Source: Nocardiopsis alba DSM 43377
GTDB taxonomy: Bacteria > Actinomycetota > Actinomycetes > Streptosporangiales > Streptosporangiaceae
Assembly: GCF_000341225.1 (NCBI RefSeq)
Contig: NZ_ANAC01000013.1
Coordinates: forward strand, 124,001-188,000
Length of the DNA stretch: 64,000 nucleotides
Direction of reading: 5' to 3'
A model generated the notes under the pieces. That model was not told the origin of the DNA, did not search any database, and saw nothing but the letters and a program-made list of their open reading frames with translations. Each line of letters opens with the position of its first letter. The stretch's first letter is position 1. The translations under genes were made by a program, and so were the position numbers. This document shows positions 42,493-51,067 of this stretch, one piece after another.

Positions 42493-43621
42493 AGTCGCTC
42501 AGGAGGCTCTCCAGGCGATCGAGGGTCCGATCCCAGGTCCACTCACGACCCACCCATTCCCGGCCGCGTGCGCCCATCAGGGCGGCGCGGTCGGGGTCCT
42601 TCAGGAGACGGATCAACGCTCGAGCGGTCGGCCCCGGTAGGGAACCGTCCACCACGTGTCCGGTCTCGCCCTCCAGGACCGCGTCCGGGGCACCGCCCGA
42701 CGCGCCGGCCACGACCGGCAGCCCGGTGGCCGACGCCTCCAGATAGACCATTCCGAGCCCCTCCACGTCCAGACCGCCCCTCCGGGTCCGGCACGGCATG
42801 GCGAAGACGTCGCCCGCGTCGTAGTGTGCGGGCAGTTCCTCGGCCCGCACGGGGCCGGTGAAGTACACCGACTCGACGCCCTCCGCCGCCGAACGGAGCC
42901 GGGACGCGTACGGACCATCGCCCACGAGCAGCAGGGCGGCATCGGGAACGTCCTTCAACACCCGGGGCCAGGCCCGGATCAAGGTGTCCTGCCCCTTGCG
43001 CGGGACCATCCGGGAGACGCACACCACCACGGGACGGCCGCCCAGCCCCAGACGCTCGCGCACCTCCTCGCCGCCCGCCCCGGGACGGAAACGCCCGGTG
43101 TCCACCCCGGGGGTCAACCGCCGCATCCGGGCCGTCGCCGCGGGGGAGAGGGAACGCGCCAACCGACGCCGCGTGTACTCGCCCAGGTAGGTGACGGTGT
43201 CCACCGACGATCCGATCCCGCGCAGTGCCGCCCCCGCCCCGGGGACCACCGTCCAACCGGTCTCGTGCCCGTGGGTGATCGCCACCTGGCGTCGCGCCAC
43301 GGAACGCAGGGCCGGAGCGAGCAGCCCCAAGGGCGCCGCCGCCCCGTACAGGACCGAGTCGCAGCCCTCCAACCCGGCGATGACCCGTGCCCGCTCCGCC
43401 ACCCGGGGCGTCGGCAGAAGGACCCCGGCGCCGTCCCGCACGATCGGGAACGGCTGCCGCACGTCGAAATGGGGATCGCCGGCCCGATCCGCGGCGGCGG
43501 GAGAGGAGCAGTAGACCACGACCGACCCCTCCGGCCGGCGCAGCGCCAACTCGTGGACGAAGGACTCGATCCCCCCGGCCCGAGGCGGAAAGTCGTTGGT
43601 GATGATCAGCGTTCGCGACAC
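42488..43621 (-). CDS. GT4 glycosyltransferase (PimB-like mannosyltransferase)
   Basis: 377-aa GT-B enzyme: NDFPPRAGGIESFVHELA at the N terminus, VVCVSRMVPRKGQDTLIRAWP, and the GT4 signature GLGMVYLEASATGLPVVAG with its two glutamates. It resembles PimB' of phosphatidylinositol-mannoside synthesis; the acceptor is inferred. GTG start lies six bases after TAGACT with no ribosome site, so it is probably leaderless. Confidence 0.85.
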   Translation of the reverse strand: MSRTLIITNDFPPRAGGIESFVHELALRRPEGSVVVYCSSPAAADRAGDPHFDVRQPFPIVRDGAGVLLPTPRVAERARVIAGLEGCDSVLYGAAAPLGLLAPALRSVARRQVAITHGHETGWTVVPGAGAALRGIGSSVDTVTYLGEYTRRRLARSLSPAATARMRRLTPGVDTGRFRPGAGGEEVRERLGLGGRPVVVCVSRMVPRKGQDTLIRAWPRVLKDVPDAALLLVGDGPYASRLRSAAEGVESVYFTGPVRAEELPAHYDAGDVFAMPCRTRRGGLDVEGLGMVYLEASATGLPVVAGASGGAPDAVLEGETGHVVDGSLPGPTARALIRLLKDPDRAALMGARGREWVGREWTWDRTLDRLESLLSDS

Positions 43622-43627
43622 GTCAGG

Positions 43628-43633
43628 AGTCTA
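43628..43633 (-). promoter_or_regulatory. -10 element of a leaderless promoter
   Basis: TAGACT ends six bases before the glycosyltransferase GTG. Confidence 0.5.
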
Positions 43634-43712
43634 GGGGGCGGGACGTGTTCGCTTCGCGCCTCCGCTTCGCTTCGGGTGATTCCGGGGCGGGGTGGGGGAG
43701 CGGGTACCTGTC

Positions 43713-43730
43713 ACACCCCGCCGGGGGTGT
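43713..43730 (-). terminator. short hairpin terminator
   Basis: ACACCCC-GCCG-GGGGTGT lies immediately past the first NlpC/P60 gene's stop. Confidence 0.5.
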
Positions 43731-43732
43731 CC

Positions 43733-44794
43733 CTACGGGCGGACTGCGGCGACGAAGTTGGAGCGGTAGTGGTCGTTGAGGGTGACGGTACCGATGGGGC
43801 GCGCGGAGGTGGAGGCGTGGACCATCACGCCGTCGCCCGCGTACAGGCCGACGTGGTCGGGGCTGGAACCGTAGAAGAACAGCAGGTCGCCCGGCTGCTT
43901 GTCGTCCCAGGACACGCGCTGCCCGGCGTTGATCTGGTCGTAGGTGGTGCGGGGCAGGCTCACACCGGCCTGGGCCCAGGCCGCCTGGGTCAGTCCGGAG
44001 CAGTCGTAGCCGTCGGGACCGGTGCCGCCCCAGATGTAGGGCTTGCCGATCTGGGCGTAGGCGAAGTCCAGAGCGGTGCGGGCGTTGCCGGACGCGGGAC
44101 CGGTGTAGCTGCCGCCACCGCCTCCGCCGCCACTGGAGCCGTTGCCCCCGGAACCGCCGCCGGTGGTCGTGCTCTCGCCACCGTTGTCGACGTTGCGGGT
44201 GGCCTCGGCGCGTTCCTCCGCGGTGAGCTCGGAGAGCAGTTCCTCCTGCTCGGCGATGGCGGCCTCGGCCTCCTCGGTGGCCTCCTCGGCCTCCTCCAGG
44301 GCCTGGGCGGCGCTCTCCTCGGTGCTCTCCGCCTCCGACCGCAGTGACTCCAGGTGGTCGAGCTCGTCCACGTACCGGTCGAGCCCCATCTGCTGCTGTT
44401 CGGACAGATAGGTCAGGTCGGCCTGGTGCTCCAGCGCCTCCTCGGGGCCGGAGGCGCCGATGAGCTGGGTGGGGGAGGTCGGGTCGACACCGATGTAGGA
44501 GATGTTGGCGAGGGCGCGTACCCCGCCGCTCAGGTCGTCGACGGTCTTCTCGGCGGCCTCGATGTCGGCGAGCAGATCGGTGAGCTTCTCCTCGGCCGCC
44601 TCGTGCTCCTCCTTGGCCTCGTTGTAGGCCGCGTTGAGTCCGATGAACTCCTCTTCGAGGCGTTCGATCTCCTCACGGACCTCGTCACTGGTCGGCTCCG
44701 CCCGCGCCACCGCGGAGGAGGCGAGGAGGACGACGACACCGATCGAGGCGATGGTCGCCGAACGGCGACCGGGGGCACCAGAGAACACGGACAC
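43733..44794 (-). CDS. secreted NlpC/P60 peptidoglycan endopeptidase, copy 1
   Basis: 353 aa: signal peptide ending AVARA-EP, a long coiled coil (about 35-200), a Gly/Ser linker and a C-terminal NlpC/P60 domain with catalytic Cys in GYDCSGL, His in PDHVGLYAG and the third polar residue after VMVHA. The RipA-like layout implies hydrolysis of D-Glu/mDAP bonds during cell separation, the coiled coil holding the enzyme inactive or localised. GTG start with AAAGGTG upstream. Confidence 0.93.
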   Translation of the reverse strand: MSVFSGAPGRRSATIASIGVVVLLASSAVARAEPTSDEVREEIERLEEEFIGLNAAYNEAKEEHEAAEEKLTDLLADIEAAEKTVDDLSGGVRALANISYIGVDPTSPTQLIGASGPEEALEHQADLTYLSEQQQMGLDRYVDELDHLESLRSEAESTEESAAQALEEAEEATEEAEAAIAEQEELLSELTAEERAEATRNVDNGGESTTTGGGSGGNGSSGGGGGGGSYTGPASGNARTALDFAYAQIGKPYIWGGTGPDGYDCSGLTQAAWAQAGVSLPRTTYDQINAGQRVSWDDKQPGDLLFFYGSSPDHVGLYAGDGVMVHASTSARPIGTVTLNDHYRSNFVAAVRP

Positions 44795-45083
44795 GAGGTC
44801 AGCACCTTTCTCCCGCCGCTCCGGTGATCGGGAACAGGCGGGCGTACCGGGCGGGGGCGGAGTCGATGAGGACGACCGAAAGGGGGTCTGCTGTGCCCGA
44901 CCCGGGCGAGGCCGTCACCGACGGGGTTCGGTGAAGAGGAACGACCTTGCTCGGCGACGAACACTAGTGCATCTCTTGGGTGGCTCTCAACTGTTTCGTG
45001 ATGTTCTGGAAGAAGGGGAGGTCTGTCCGAAACCCGCCCCACGGGACGCTTCCACGAACCTCGGGGCCCGGGGCCGGAACGAA
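44795..45083 (-). other. promoter and long leader of NlpC/P60 copy 1
   Basis: -35 TTGAGA (44985-44990), 18-bp spacer, -10 TAGTGT (44961-44966), giving an mRNA leader of about 160 nt. The leader does not carry the conserved core of the cyclic-di-AMP riboswitch that precedes many actinobacterial NlpC/P60 genes. Nothing else is recognisable. Confidence 0.55.
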
Positions 45084-45119
45084 CACGAGGCCGTCGCCCC
45101 GAAGGACGACGGCCTCGTG
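45084..45119 (-). terminator. terminator of NlpC/P60 copy 2
   Basis: 13-bp perfect stem (45084-45096 with 45107-45119), ten-base loop, 12 bp past the stop. Confidence 0.8.
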
Positions 45120-45131
45120 GACACGAGTGGT

Positions 45132-46133
45132 TCAGGGACGAACCGCGAACTGGAACTGACCGCCCCAGTAGGCGGCCAACCCGACGACCTCCAGGTTGCG
45201 GCCGCTGCTCGGGGCGTGGACCATCTGCCCGTTGCCCGCGTACAGACCGTTGTGACCCAGGTCGCCGAAGAAGAAGAGGATGTCGCCCGGTTGGACCGCG
45301 CTCATGTCGTAGATGCGGGTGCCCACGTCGGCCTGCCCGTAGGTGGTGCGGGGCAGGTCGACACCGGCCGCGCGCCAGGACGCCTGGACCAGGCCGGAGC
45401 AGTCGTAGCCGTTGGGGCCGGTGCCGCCCCACACGTAGGGCAGACCCACCTTGGAGTAGGCGAAGTCCAGGGCCGTCGACGCGCCGCCGCTGCCACCGCC
45501 CGCGTGGCTCTGGCCGCCGCTGTCGTCGGCGCCCTCGGCGGAGGCGTCGGAGTCGGGGAACTGCGCGAGGAGCTCCTGCTGCTCCTCGATCGCCTTCTCG
45601 ACCTCCTCCTTGGCCTCCTCGGCCTCGTCCTTCGTCTTCTCGGCCTCCTCCAAGGCGGACTCGGCCTCGTCCTTGAGCGCGAACAGACGCTCGGCGGAGT
45701 CGCCGAAGTCGTCGAGCTGGGCCTGCTGGGCCTCCGACAGGTAGGTCAGGTCGGCGTTCTGCTCCAGGAGCGTCTCGGGACCGTCGGAGGTGAGGACGTT
45801 CGCGGTCGAGCTGAGGTCGCCGCCCTGGTAGGTGGCGTTGGCGAACTGCTGGACCTTCTCGCGAAGCTCCTCGTAGCGGTCCTCCTCGTCGCCGACCTGG
45901 TCGTCGATCTCGTCGAAGGCGGCCTTGGCGGCCTCGTAGTCCTCTTCGGCCTGGTTGTAGGCCTCTACCGCTTGGGCGGCCTCCTGGTTCAGCTCCTCGA
46001 TGCGGTCCTCGACCTCGTCCTGGGTCGGCTCCGCGTGTGCGATACCTGGGGCGATGAAGGTGCCGGCGGCGACCACGCCGAGGCCGGTCGTAGCGATTCG
46101 GCGAGCCGTACGCCGACCACCGGGGTTCTTCAT
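45132..46133 (-). CDS. secreted NlpC/P60 peptidoglycan endopeptidase, copy 2
   Basis: 333 aa, same architecture as copy 1: arginine-rich signal peptide ending GIAHA-EP, coiled coil (about 35-185), short Gly-rich linker and an NlpC/P60 domain with GYDCSGL and LGHNGLYAGNGQMVHA. The copies are clearly paralogous (DLTYLSE and WGGTGPxGYDCSGL shared) but diverged. AAGGAG lies nine bases before the ATG. It has its own strong promoter. Confidence 0.93.
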   Translation of the reverse strand: MKNPGGRRTARRIATTGLGVVAAGTFIAPGIAHAEPTQDEVEDRIEELNQEAAQAVEAYNQAEEDYEAAKAAFDEIDDQVGDEEDRYEELREKVQQFANATYQGGDLSSTANVLTSDGPETLLEQNADLTYLSEAQQAQLDDFGDSAERLFALKDEAESALEEAEKTKDEAEEAKEEVEKAIEEQQELLAQFPDSDASAEGADDSGGQSHAGGGSGGASTALDFAYSKVGLPYVWGGTGPNGYDCSGLVQASWRAAGVDLPRTTYGQADVGTRIYDMSAVQPGDILFFFGDLGHNGLYAGNGQMVHAPSSGRNLEVVGLAAYWGGQFQFAVRP

Positions 46134-46294
46134 GGCGGTCCACGCTCCTTGAGTCTGAGAAATCCGCAGGGGTGTCTGGGAGACGAAAGCTGGGGGCGCC
46201 CGTGGGTCACGGGGCTGCCATGAGTGTGCGGGTCCTCACCGGGGACGGACACAGGGGTGGCCTTCTACCCGATGAGGCACTCACGTTCGGGAAG

Positions 46295-46323
46295 AACCTA
46301 GCGGACCGGCCTTCCCCGCTCAA
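46295..46323 (-). promoter_or_regulatory. housekeeping-type promoter of NlpC/P60 copy 2
   Basis: -35 TTGAGC (46318-46323), 17-bp spacer, -10 TAGGTT (46295-46300), with a leader of about 155 nt containing CCCGA...TCGGG and CCCGTG...CACGGG hairpins. Confidence 0.65.
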
Positions 46324-46383
46324 CCAGGGCAGGGCCCGAAGACCCCCCGTGACACGGGTGAGCGTGGTCACCATCAGGCACTC

Positions 46384-47760
46384 TCAGGACAGTTGTCGCA
46401 GGAAGATCAGGGAGGGGACGGCCCTGGCCCCGGCCCTGCGGACCGCCCGAACGATCTCCTGATCCGAGGTCACCACGGCGATCGGACGACCGGGCGGCTC
46501 GGCCCGCACCAGTCGGACGATCAACTCGTCCGCCGTCTCGCCCGGGGCGCTGAACAACAGCCGGACCCGACGGTTCGGGACCACCGGAGGGGTGTCGACG
46601 TCGGCGCCGTCGAACACGCAGGTGATCTCGGCCCTGGTCCGGCTCGCCAGGCCCTCCAGCGATGCCAGCAGACGGTTGCGCTGATCGACCAACGGGAGCG
46701 TGCCGTACCCGGTCTTGGTGACGTTGTAGCCGTCCAGCACCAGGTGCACCCGGGGGACGGTCAACAGGTGCTCCAGCAGCCCGGGGTCGTCGTCGGGCAA
46801 CCCGTCCAAGGACACCCGACGACGTTCGTCGCCGGCGGCGGCGACCAGGTCGGCCGGGCTGTCCAACCCCGTGGGCAGCGCCAGTTCGCGTCGCAGACCG
46901 TGCGAGGCGTCCACCAGGACGTCGAGGAGGATCCGGAGACGGGCCTCGTCGGCGTTGCGTCCCGTGCGCACCGCGCGACGGGCGTTCTCCACCTGGGCCT
47001 CGGCGTCGGCCAGCCTCGCCCGGAGTCTCCGGTTCTCGCTCTCCAGGGAATGGACCCGGTTCTCGGTCTCGCTGCCGTGCTCCCGGGCCCGGCTCATCGC
47101 CTCTTCGGCCTCGCTGGTGGCCGTTCGGGCGCGCTGCCGCTCGTTGTGCACCTTCCGGCGCAGTTCGGCGATCTCGGTGCGCTGGTCGGAGATCTGCGCA
47201 CGTAGACGGTCCGTCTCCGAGCGGTGACCGCGCCTGGTCTCCTCCAGCTCCCGGCGCACCTCCTCCAGGGCCTCGGCGGCCTCGTCCACCTCTTTGGCGT
47301 TGTTGCGCCGTTCCAACTCCTGGTGGACGTCCTCGATCATCCGAGGCCAGCCGGGCGGACGCAGCAGATAGGCGCAGGCGGCCACTGCCACGGGATCGGC
47401 GGCCGGAGGGACGACCCCCGCGCGCATCCCCTCGGCGAGCTCGGGCCAGACCTGTTCCACCCGTGAGGCGACCAACGCGCGAAAGTCCGCGTCGTTCTCC
47501 AACTGGGCGGCGATCTGCGGACCGGCCAACCTGGCCCTGCGCCGGGGCTCGAACCTGGCCACCCTGCGCAGTACGGGCGGAAGATCGGCCGTGCGCATCC
47601 CGCCCAGCACGTCGGATCCGTACTCCACCACCCGGGCACGGACCGTCTCGGGCAGGGGACGGAAGAGCCGCTCGGCGGGGTCGTCGTCGGAGTCGGAGGC
47701 CCCGCTCCGGTCGATCGGTTCTCCGTCGGTCCGGCCGCCCGCCTCCGGGCCGCCACTCAT
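46384..47760 (-). CDS. NYN-domain RNA-binding/nuclease-like protein with coiled coil
   Basis: 458 aa: alpha-helical N-terminal region (about 30-130), coiled coil (about 135-230, EEVRRELEETRRGHRSETDRLRAQISDQ) and a C-terminal NYN (YacP-like PIN) domain starting VHLVLDGYNVTKTGYGTL with acidic residues in VFDGAD and VTSDQEIV. NYN domains belong to RNA-processing PIN-type nucleases; the substrate is unknown. The ATG overlaps the stop of the zinc-ribbon gene (ATGA), so the two are coupled. Confidence 0.88.
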   Translation of the reverse strand: MSGGPEAGGRTDGEPIDRSGASDSDDDPAERLFRPLPETVRARVVEYGSDVLGGMRTADLPPVLRRVARFEPRRRARLAGPQIAAQLENDADFRALVASRVEQVWPELAEGMRAGVVPPAADPVAVAACAYLLRPPGWPRMIEDVHQELERRNNAKEVDEAAEALEEVRRELEETRRGHRSETDRLRAQISDQRTEIAELRRKVHNERQRARTATSEAEEAMSRAREHGSETENRVHSLESENRRLRARLADAEAQVENARRAVRTGRNADEARLRILLDVLVDASHGLRRELALPTGLDSPADLVAAAGDERRRVSLDGLPDDDPGLLEHLLTVPRVHLVLDGYNVTKTGYGTLPLVDQRNRLLASLEGLASRTRAEITCVFDGADVDTPPVVPNRRVRLLFSAPGETADELIVRLVRAEPPGRPIAVVTSDQEIVRAVRRAGARAVPSLIFLRQLS

Positions 47761-48026
47761 GCGAGACCCGTCGGGCTCTCCGCCGAAGGGTCGGAGTCCG
47801 ACCGGTCGGCGTCGGGGCGGGGGACGATCTCCACACTGTCGGTGGCGCCGCACCAGCGGCACCGCACCCGTTCGATCGTCTCCGACAGCACGTTGCGCTC
47901 CTCGACGGCCCCGGCGCCCGACAGCTCCTGGTGCACGTAGTCCTGGGAGCGGACGGTGCGGGTCACGTCGAACCGCGTGAGATTGCCGCACCCCGTGCAC
48001 CGCCAACGCTCACTGTCACCCGGCAT
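47757..48026 (-). CDS. small zinc-ribbon protein
   Basis: 89 aa with two CxxC knuckles (RWRCTGCGNL and VRCRWCGATD) separated by about 50 residues, and an acidic tail. It probably binds one zinc and nucleic acid or protein, and is coupled to the NYN protein. Start at the ATG of MPGDSERW, with GGGGAT upstream; an earlier in-frame ATG lies in low-complexity sequence. No named function known to me. Confidence 0.72.
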   Translation of the reverse strand: MPGDSERWRCTGCGNLTRFDVTRTVRSQDYVHQELSGAGAVEERNVLSETIERVRCRWCGATDSVEIVPRPDADRSDSDPSAESPTGLA

Positions 48027-48174
48027 CGCGATCCCCACGGGGTTCCTCCTCGTTGTCGTCGTCATCGTCATGGGGCCGAGCGCCCTCTGGCGTCCCGGTG
48101 CCCCCGGTGCCCACATCTTTCCACGTCGGGAGGGTCGGGCGTTCTCCCGGAGAGGTTCGGTCGTGCCCCCCGAC

Positions 48175-48180
48175 TACTCT
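48175..48180 (+). promoter_or_regulatory. -10 element of a leaderless promoter
   Basis: TACTCT ends six bases before the GTG proposed as start of the DEDD/GIY-YIG gene. Confidence 0.5.
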
Positions 48181-48186
48181 GACCGG

Positions 48187-49914
48187 GTGGTTCGACAGTC
48201 CGTGACGCCCTCGGGCGTCCAAACCAGCATCGGTGACCTCGGCACCCCGTTGTCCGAGGTCACCTTCGTCGTCGTCGACCTGGAGACCACCGGGACCAGC
48301 GCGTCGAGGTCCCGGATCACCGAGGTCGGCGCGGTGCGGGTCCGTGACGGCGAGGTCCTTGACGAGTACACCACCCTGGTCGATCCCGATACCCTCATTC
48401 CGGCCGAGGTCACCCTCCTGACCGGGATCACCCAGTCCATGGTGGCGACGGCGCCCCGGATCGAGAAGGTCCTGCCCGAGCTGTTGGCCTTCCTCACCGA
48501 GGATCCCGACAGTGTGCTGGTCGCCCACAACGCCCCCTTCGACACCGGTTTCCTGAAGGCCGCCTGCGAACGCGAGGCGCTGGAGTGGCCGGCGCCGCCG
48601 GTGGTCGACACCCTGCGGCTGGCCCGGGCCCTCCTGCCCGTGCCCAAGGTGCGCAACCACCGGCTGGGCACCCTCGCCGCCTACTACGGCGCCTCCGTCA
48701 CCCCCGATCACCGAGCCCTGGACGACGCCCGCGCCACCGTGGACGTGCTCGGCGGGCTCATCTCCGAACTCGTCCCCTTGGGCGCCACCTCCCTGGAGGA
48801 GCTGCGGGCGGTCTCCAAACCACCGACCAAGGCCCAGCGCGCCCGCAGGCACCTCGCCGAGGACCTGCCCGACCGTCCGGGCGTGTACGTGTTCACCGAC
48901 TCGCGGGGCCACAGCCTGTACGTGGGCAAGAGCAACAACCTCAGACGCAGGGTCGCCTCCTACTTCACCGCGGCCGAGTCCCGCCGCCGGATCCGCGAGA
49001 TGGCCGGTCTGGTCGAGGCGGTCACCCCGATCGTCTGCGCCACCGACCTGGAGGCCTCTGTCCGTGAGCTGCGCATCATCGCCGAACGCAAACCCCCCTT
49101 CAACCGGCGTTCGCGCAACCCGGAGAACGTCCGCTGGGTGAAGCTCACCACCGACGCCTACCCGCGTCTGGCGGTGGTCCGTTCGGTCAAGGACGACGGC
49201 GCCCCCTACCTGGGTCCCTACCGTTCCGCCCGCGAGGCGGACGAGGCCCGCGAGGCACTACTGCACGCCCTGCCCCTGCGACAGTGCACCCACACCTTCG
49301 CCCCGCCCGAACGTACGGTGCCACGCTGCGTACTCGCCCAACTGGGGCGTTGCGGCGCCCCCTGTGACGGGACCCAGGGGCGGGACGAGTACGGGGTCCA
49401 CGCCGAAGAGGCGCGCACCGCCATGACCGCCGACCCCGCTGTGGTGGTGGACGCGCTCACCGCGAGGATCGGAGAACTGTCGGCCGAGTTGCGCTACGAG
49501 GAGGCGGCGAGTCTGCGCGACCGTCTCGTGGCCTTCCTTCGGGGCGCCCGGCGGTCCCAACGTCTGACGGCGCTCGCCTCGGTGCCCCACCTGGTCGCCT
49601 CCCGGCCGGGGGATCGGGGGTGGGAGACGATCGTGGTCCGCCACGGACGTCTGGCCTCCTGCGCCGTCCTGACCCCGGGGACCGACCCGGCGGCCTTCCT
49701 GAACTCGCTCACCGCCACCGCCGAACGCGTTCCGCCCGGTCCCGGACCGGTGCCCAACGCCACGGCGGAGGAGGGCGAGCTGATCCTGGACTGGCTCACC
49801 ACCCCCGGCACCCACCTGATCGAGATCGAAGGTGAGTGGACATGCCCGTTGCGGAGCGCCGAAGCCCACGATCGGATGACACACTGGGCCCATGGCCGCG
49901 CTTCCGCTCAATGA
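48187..49914 (+). CDS. DEDD exonuclease fused to GIY-YIG nuclease (UvrC N-terminal-like)
   Basis: 575 aa. N-terminal DnaQ-like 3'-5' exonuclease (VVDLETTG, HNAPFDTGFL, DHRALDDARAT give the DEDDh residues), then a GIY-YIG endonuclease module (RPGVYVFTDSRGHSLYVGKSNNLRRRVASYF) and a UVR-like motif (ELSAELRYEEAASLRDRL). The C-terminal endonuclease and HhH parts of UvrC are missing. The combination is a known actinobacterial family thought to act in DNA repair. GTG start follows a leaderless -10. Overlaps the rhomboid gene by 23 bp. Confidence 0.9.
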   Translation: MVRQSVTPSGVQTSIGDLGTPLSEVTFVVVDLETTGTSASRSRITEVGAVRVRDGEVLDEYTTLVDPDTLIPAEVTLLTGITQSMVATAPRIEKVLPELLAFLTEDPDSVLVAHNAPFDTGFLKAACEREALEWPAPPVVDTLRLARALLPVPKVRNHRLGTLAAYYGASVTPDHRALDDARATVDVLGGLISELVPLGATSLEELRAVSKPPTKAQRARRHLAEDLPDRPGVYVFTDSRGHSLYVGKSNNLRRRVASYFTAAESRRRIREMAGLVEAVTPIVCATDLEASVRELRIIAERKPPFNRRSRNPENVRWVKLTTDAYPRLAVVRSVKDDGAPYLGPYRSAREADEAREALLHALPLRQCTHTFAPPERTVPRCVLAQLGRCGAPCDGTQGRDEYGVHAEEARTAMTADPAVVVDALTARIGELSAELRYEEAASLRDRLVAFLRGARRSQRLTALASVPHLVASRPGDRGWETIVVRHGRLASCAVLTPGTDPAAFLNSLTATAERVPPGPGPVPNATAEEGELILDWLTTPGTHLIEIEGEWTCPLRSAEAHDRMTHWAHGRASAQ

Positions 49915-50656
49915 CGACTATCCCGTCCGCCGCGCACCGGTCGTCACCTACGGCCTGATCGCCGCGAACGTCCTCGTCTACCTGCTCTCCCCACAGGCGG
50001 CCACCGCCGTCTGGTACCCGGCCGACATGCTCGAACGGTTCTGCGCCGTCGACGCCTACTTCATGCGCTGGGGGGCCATCCCGGACGAGATCCTCGGACG
50101 CGCGGCCCTGGCCGAACCGCTCACCCCCGAATGCGGGGGGATCGAGGGCAAATCCGTCTGGTTCTCGGTGCTCAGCTCGATGTTCCTGCACGGCGGCGCC
50201 ATGCACCTGCTCGGCAACATGGTCTACCTGTTCGTGTTCGGACCGGTGGTCGAGGACCGTATCGGCAGGCTTCGCTACCTGCTCCTGTACGTGCTGACCG
50301 GGGTCGTCGCCGTCTACGGGCACGCGCTGGTGGACATGGACGGCGGGGTGCCCATGATCGGGGCCTCCGGCGCCATCTCCGGGGTGCTCGGGGCCTATCT
50401 GGTGGTCCAGTTCCGCAGCCGTGTGACCACGCTCGTGTTCGGCGTCGTCCCGATGAGGCTGCCCGGATGGGCGGTGGTCGGCAGCTACTTCGCGCTTCAG
50501 TATCTTCTCTACGTCACATCCTCGACCGCCCCGGGCGGGGGATCCGGCGTGGCCTACGCGGCGCACGTCTACGGGTTCATCGCGGGGCTGATCGCGGCAC
50601 CGGTGGCCTTCCGTTGGCGCAGGAACTCCGGAACACGGCTCTCCGACGCCTACTAG
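49892..50656 (+). CDS. rhomboid-family intramembrane serine protease
   Basis: 254 aa with at least six helices. The catalytic serine lies in GASGAISGVLGAYLV and the histidine in AYAAHVYGFIAG; HGGAMHLLGNMVYL is the conserved loop/helix. It cleaves membrane proteins within the bilayer. Its ATG is inside the 3' end of the preceding nuclease gene, in another frame, so expression is probably linked. Confidence 0.93.
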   Translation: MAALPLNDDYPVRRAPVVTYGLIAANVLVYLLSPQAATAVWYPADMLERFCAVDAYFMRWGAIPDEILGRAALAEPLTPECGGIEGKSVWFSVLSSMFLHGGAMHLLGNMVYLFVFGPVVEDRIGRLRYLLLYVLTGVVAVYGHALVDMDGGVPMIGASGAISGVLGAYLVVQFRSRVTTLVFGVVPMRLPGWAVVGSYFALQYLLYVTSSTAPGGGSGVAYAAHVYGFIAGLIAAPVAFRWRRNSGTRLSDAY

Positions 50657-50707
50657 AGCGACGCCCTCCCCGTCCCGCCCACGTACCACGAACGCCCAGG
50701 AGGCACA

Positions 50708-50983
50708 GTGATCACCGCGATCGTCATGATCAAGGCCGACGTCCACCGCATCCCGGAGGTCGCCGAGGCCATCGCCGAGATCGAGGGCGTCAGCGAGGTC
50801 TACTCGGTGACCGGAGGCGTCGACCTCATCGCCATGGTGCGGGTCCGCCGTCACGAGGACCTGGCCGACGTGATCCCCGGCCGGGTCAACAAGGTGCCCG
50901 GCGTGATCTCCTCCGACACCCACATCTCCTTCCAGACCTACTCCAAGCACGACCTGGAGTCGGCCTTCGCCCTGGGCTGGTAG
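50708..50983 (+). CDS. Lrp/AsnC-type stand-alone ligand-binding (RAM) protein
   Basis: 91 aa, only the effector-binding domain of Lrp (MITAIVMIKADVHRIPEVAEAIAEIEGVSEVYSVTGGVDLIAMVRVRRHEDLADVI); no helix-turn-helix. Such proteins bind amino acids and may modulate full-length Lrp family members. GTG start with CAGGAGG upstream. The neighbouring trpD hints at amino-acid sensing, without proof. Confidence 0.9.
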   Translation: MITAIVMIKADVHRIPEVAEAIAEIEGVSEVYSVTGGVDLIAMVRVRRHEDLADVIPGRVNKVPGVISSDTHISFQTYSKHDLESAFALGW

Positions 50984-50994
50984 GCCCGGACACC

Positions 50995-51043
50995 GAGACG
51001 GGCGGGGCGCGGCGGATCCGATCCACCGCGCCCCGCCCGTCTC
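50995..51043. terminator. bidirectional hairpin terminator
   Basis: 18-bp perfect outer stem (50995-51012 with 51026-51043) plus an inner GGAT/ATCC pair, between convergent genes. Confidence 0.9.
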
Positions 51044-51067
51044 GTTCCGAGGGGGCGTCCCCCGATC

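Noticed and set aside
44795..45083. Cyclic-di-AMP riboswitch before NlpC/P60 copy 1
   Set aside because: I looked for the conserved core and pseudoknot segments in both this leader and the one at 46134-46290 and could not find them. A covariance-model search would settle it.
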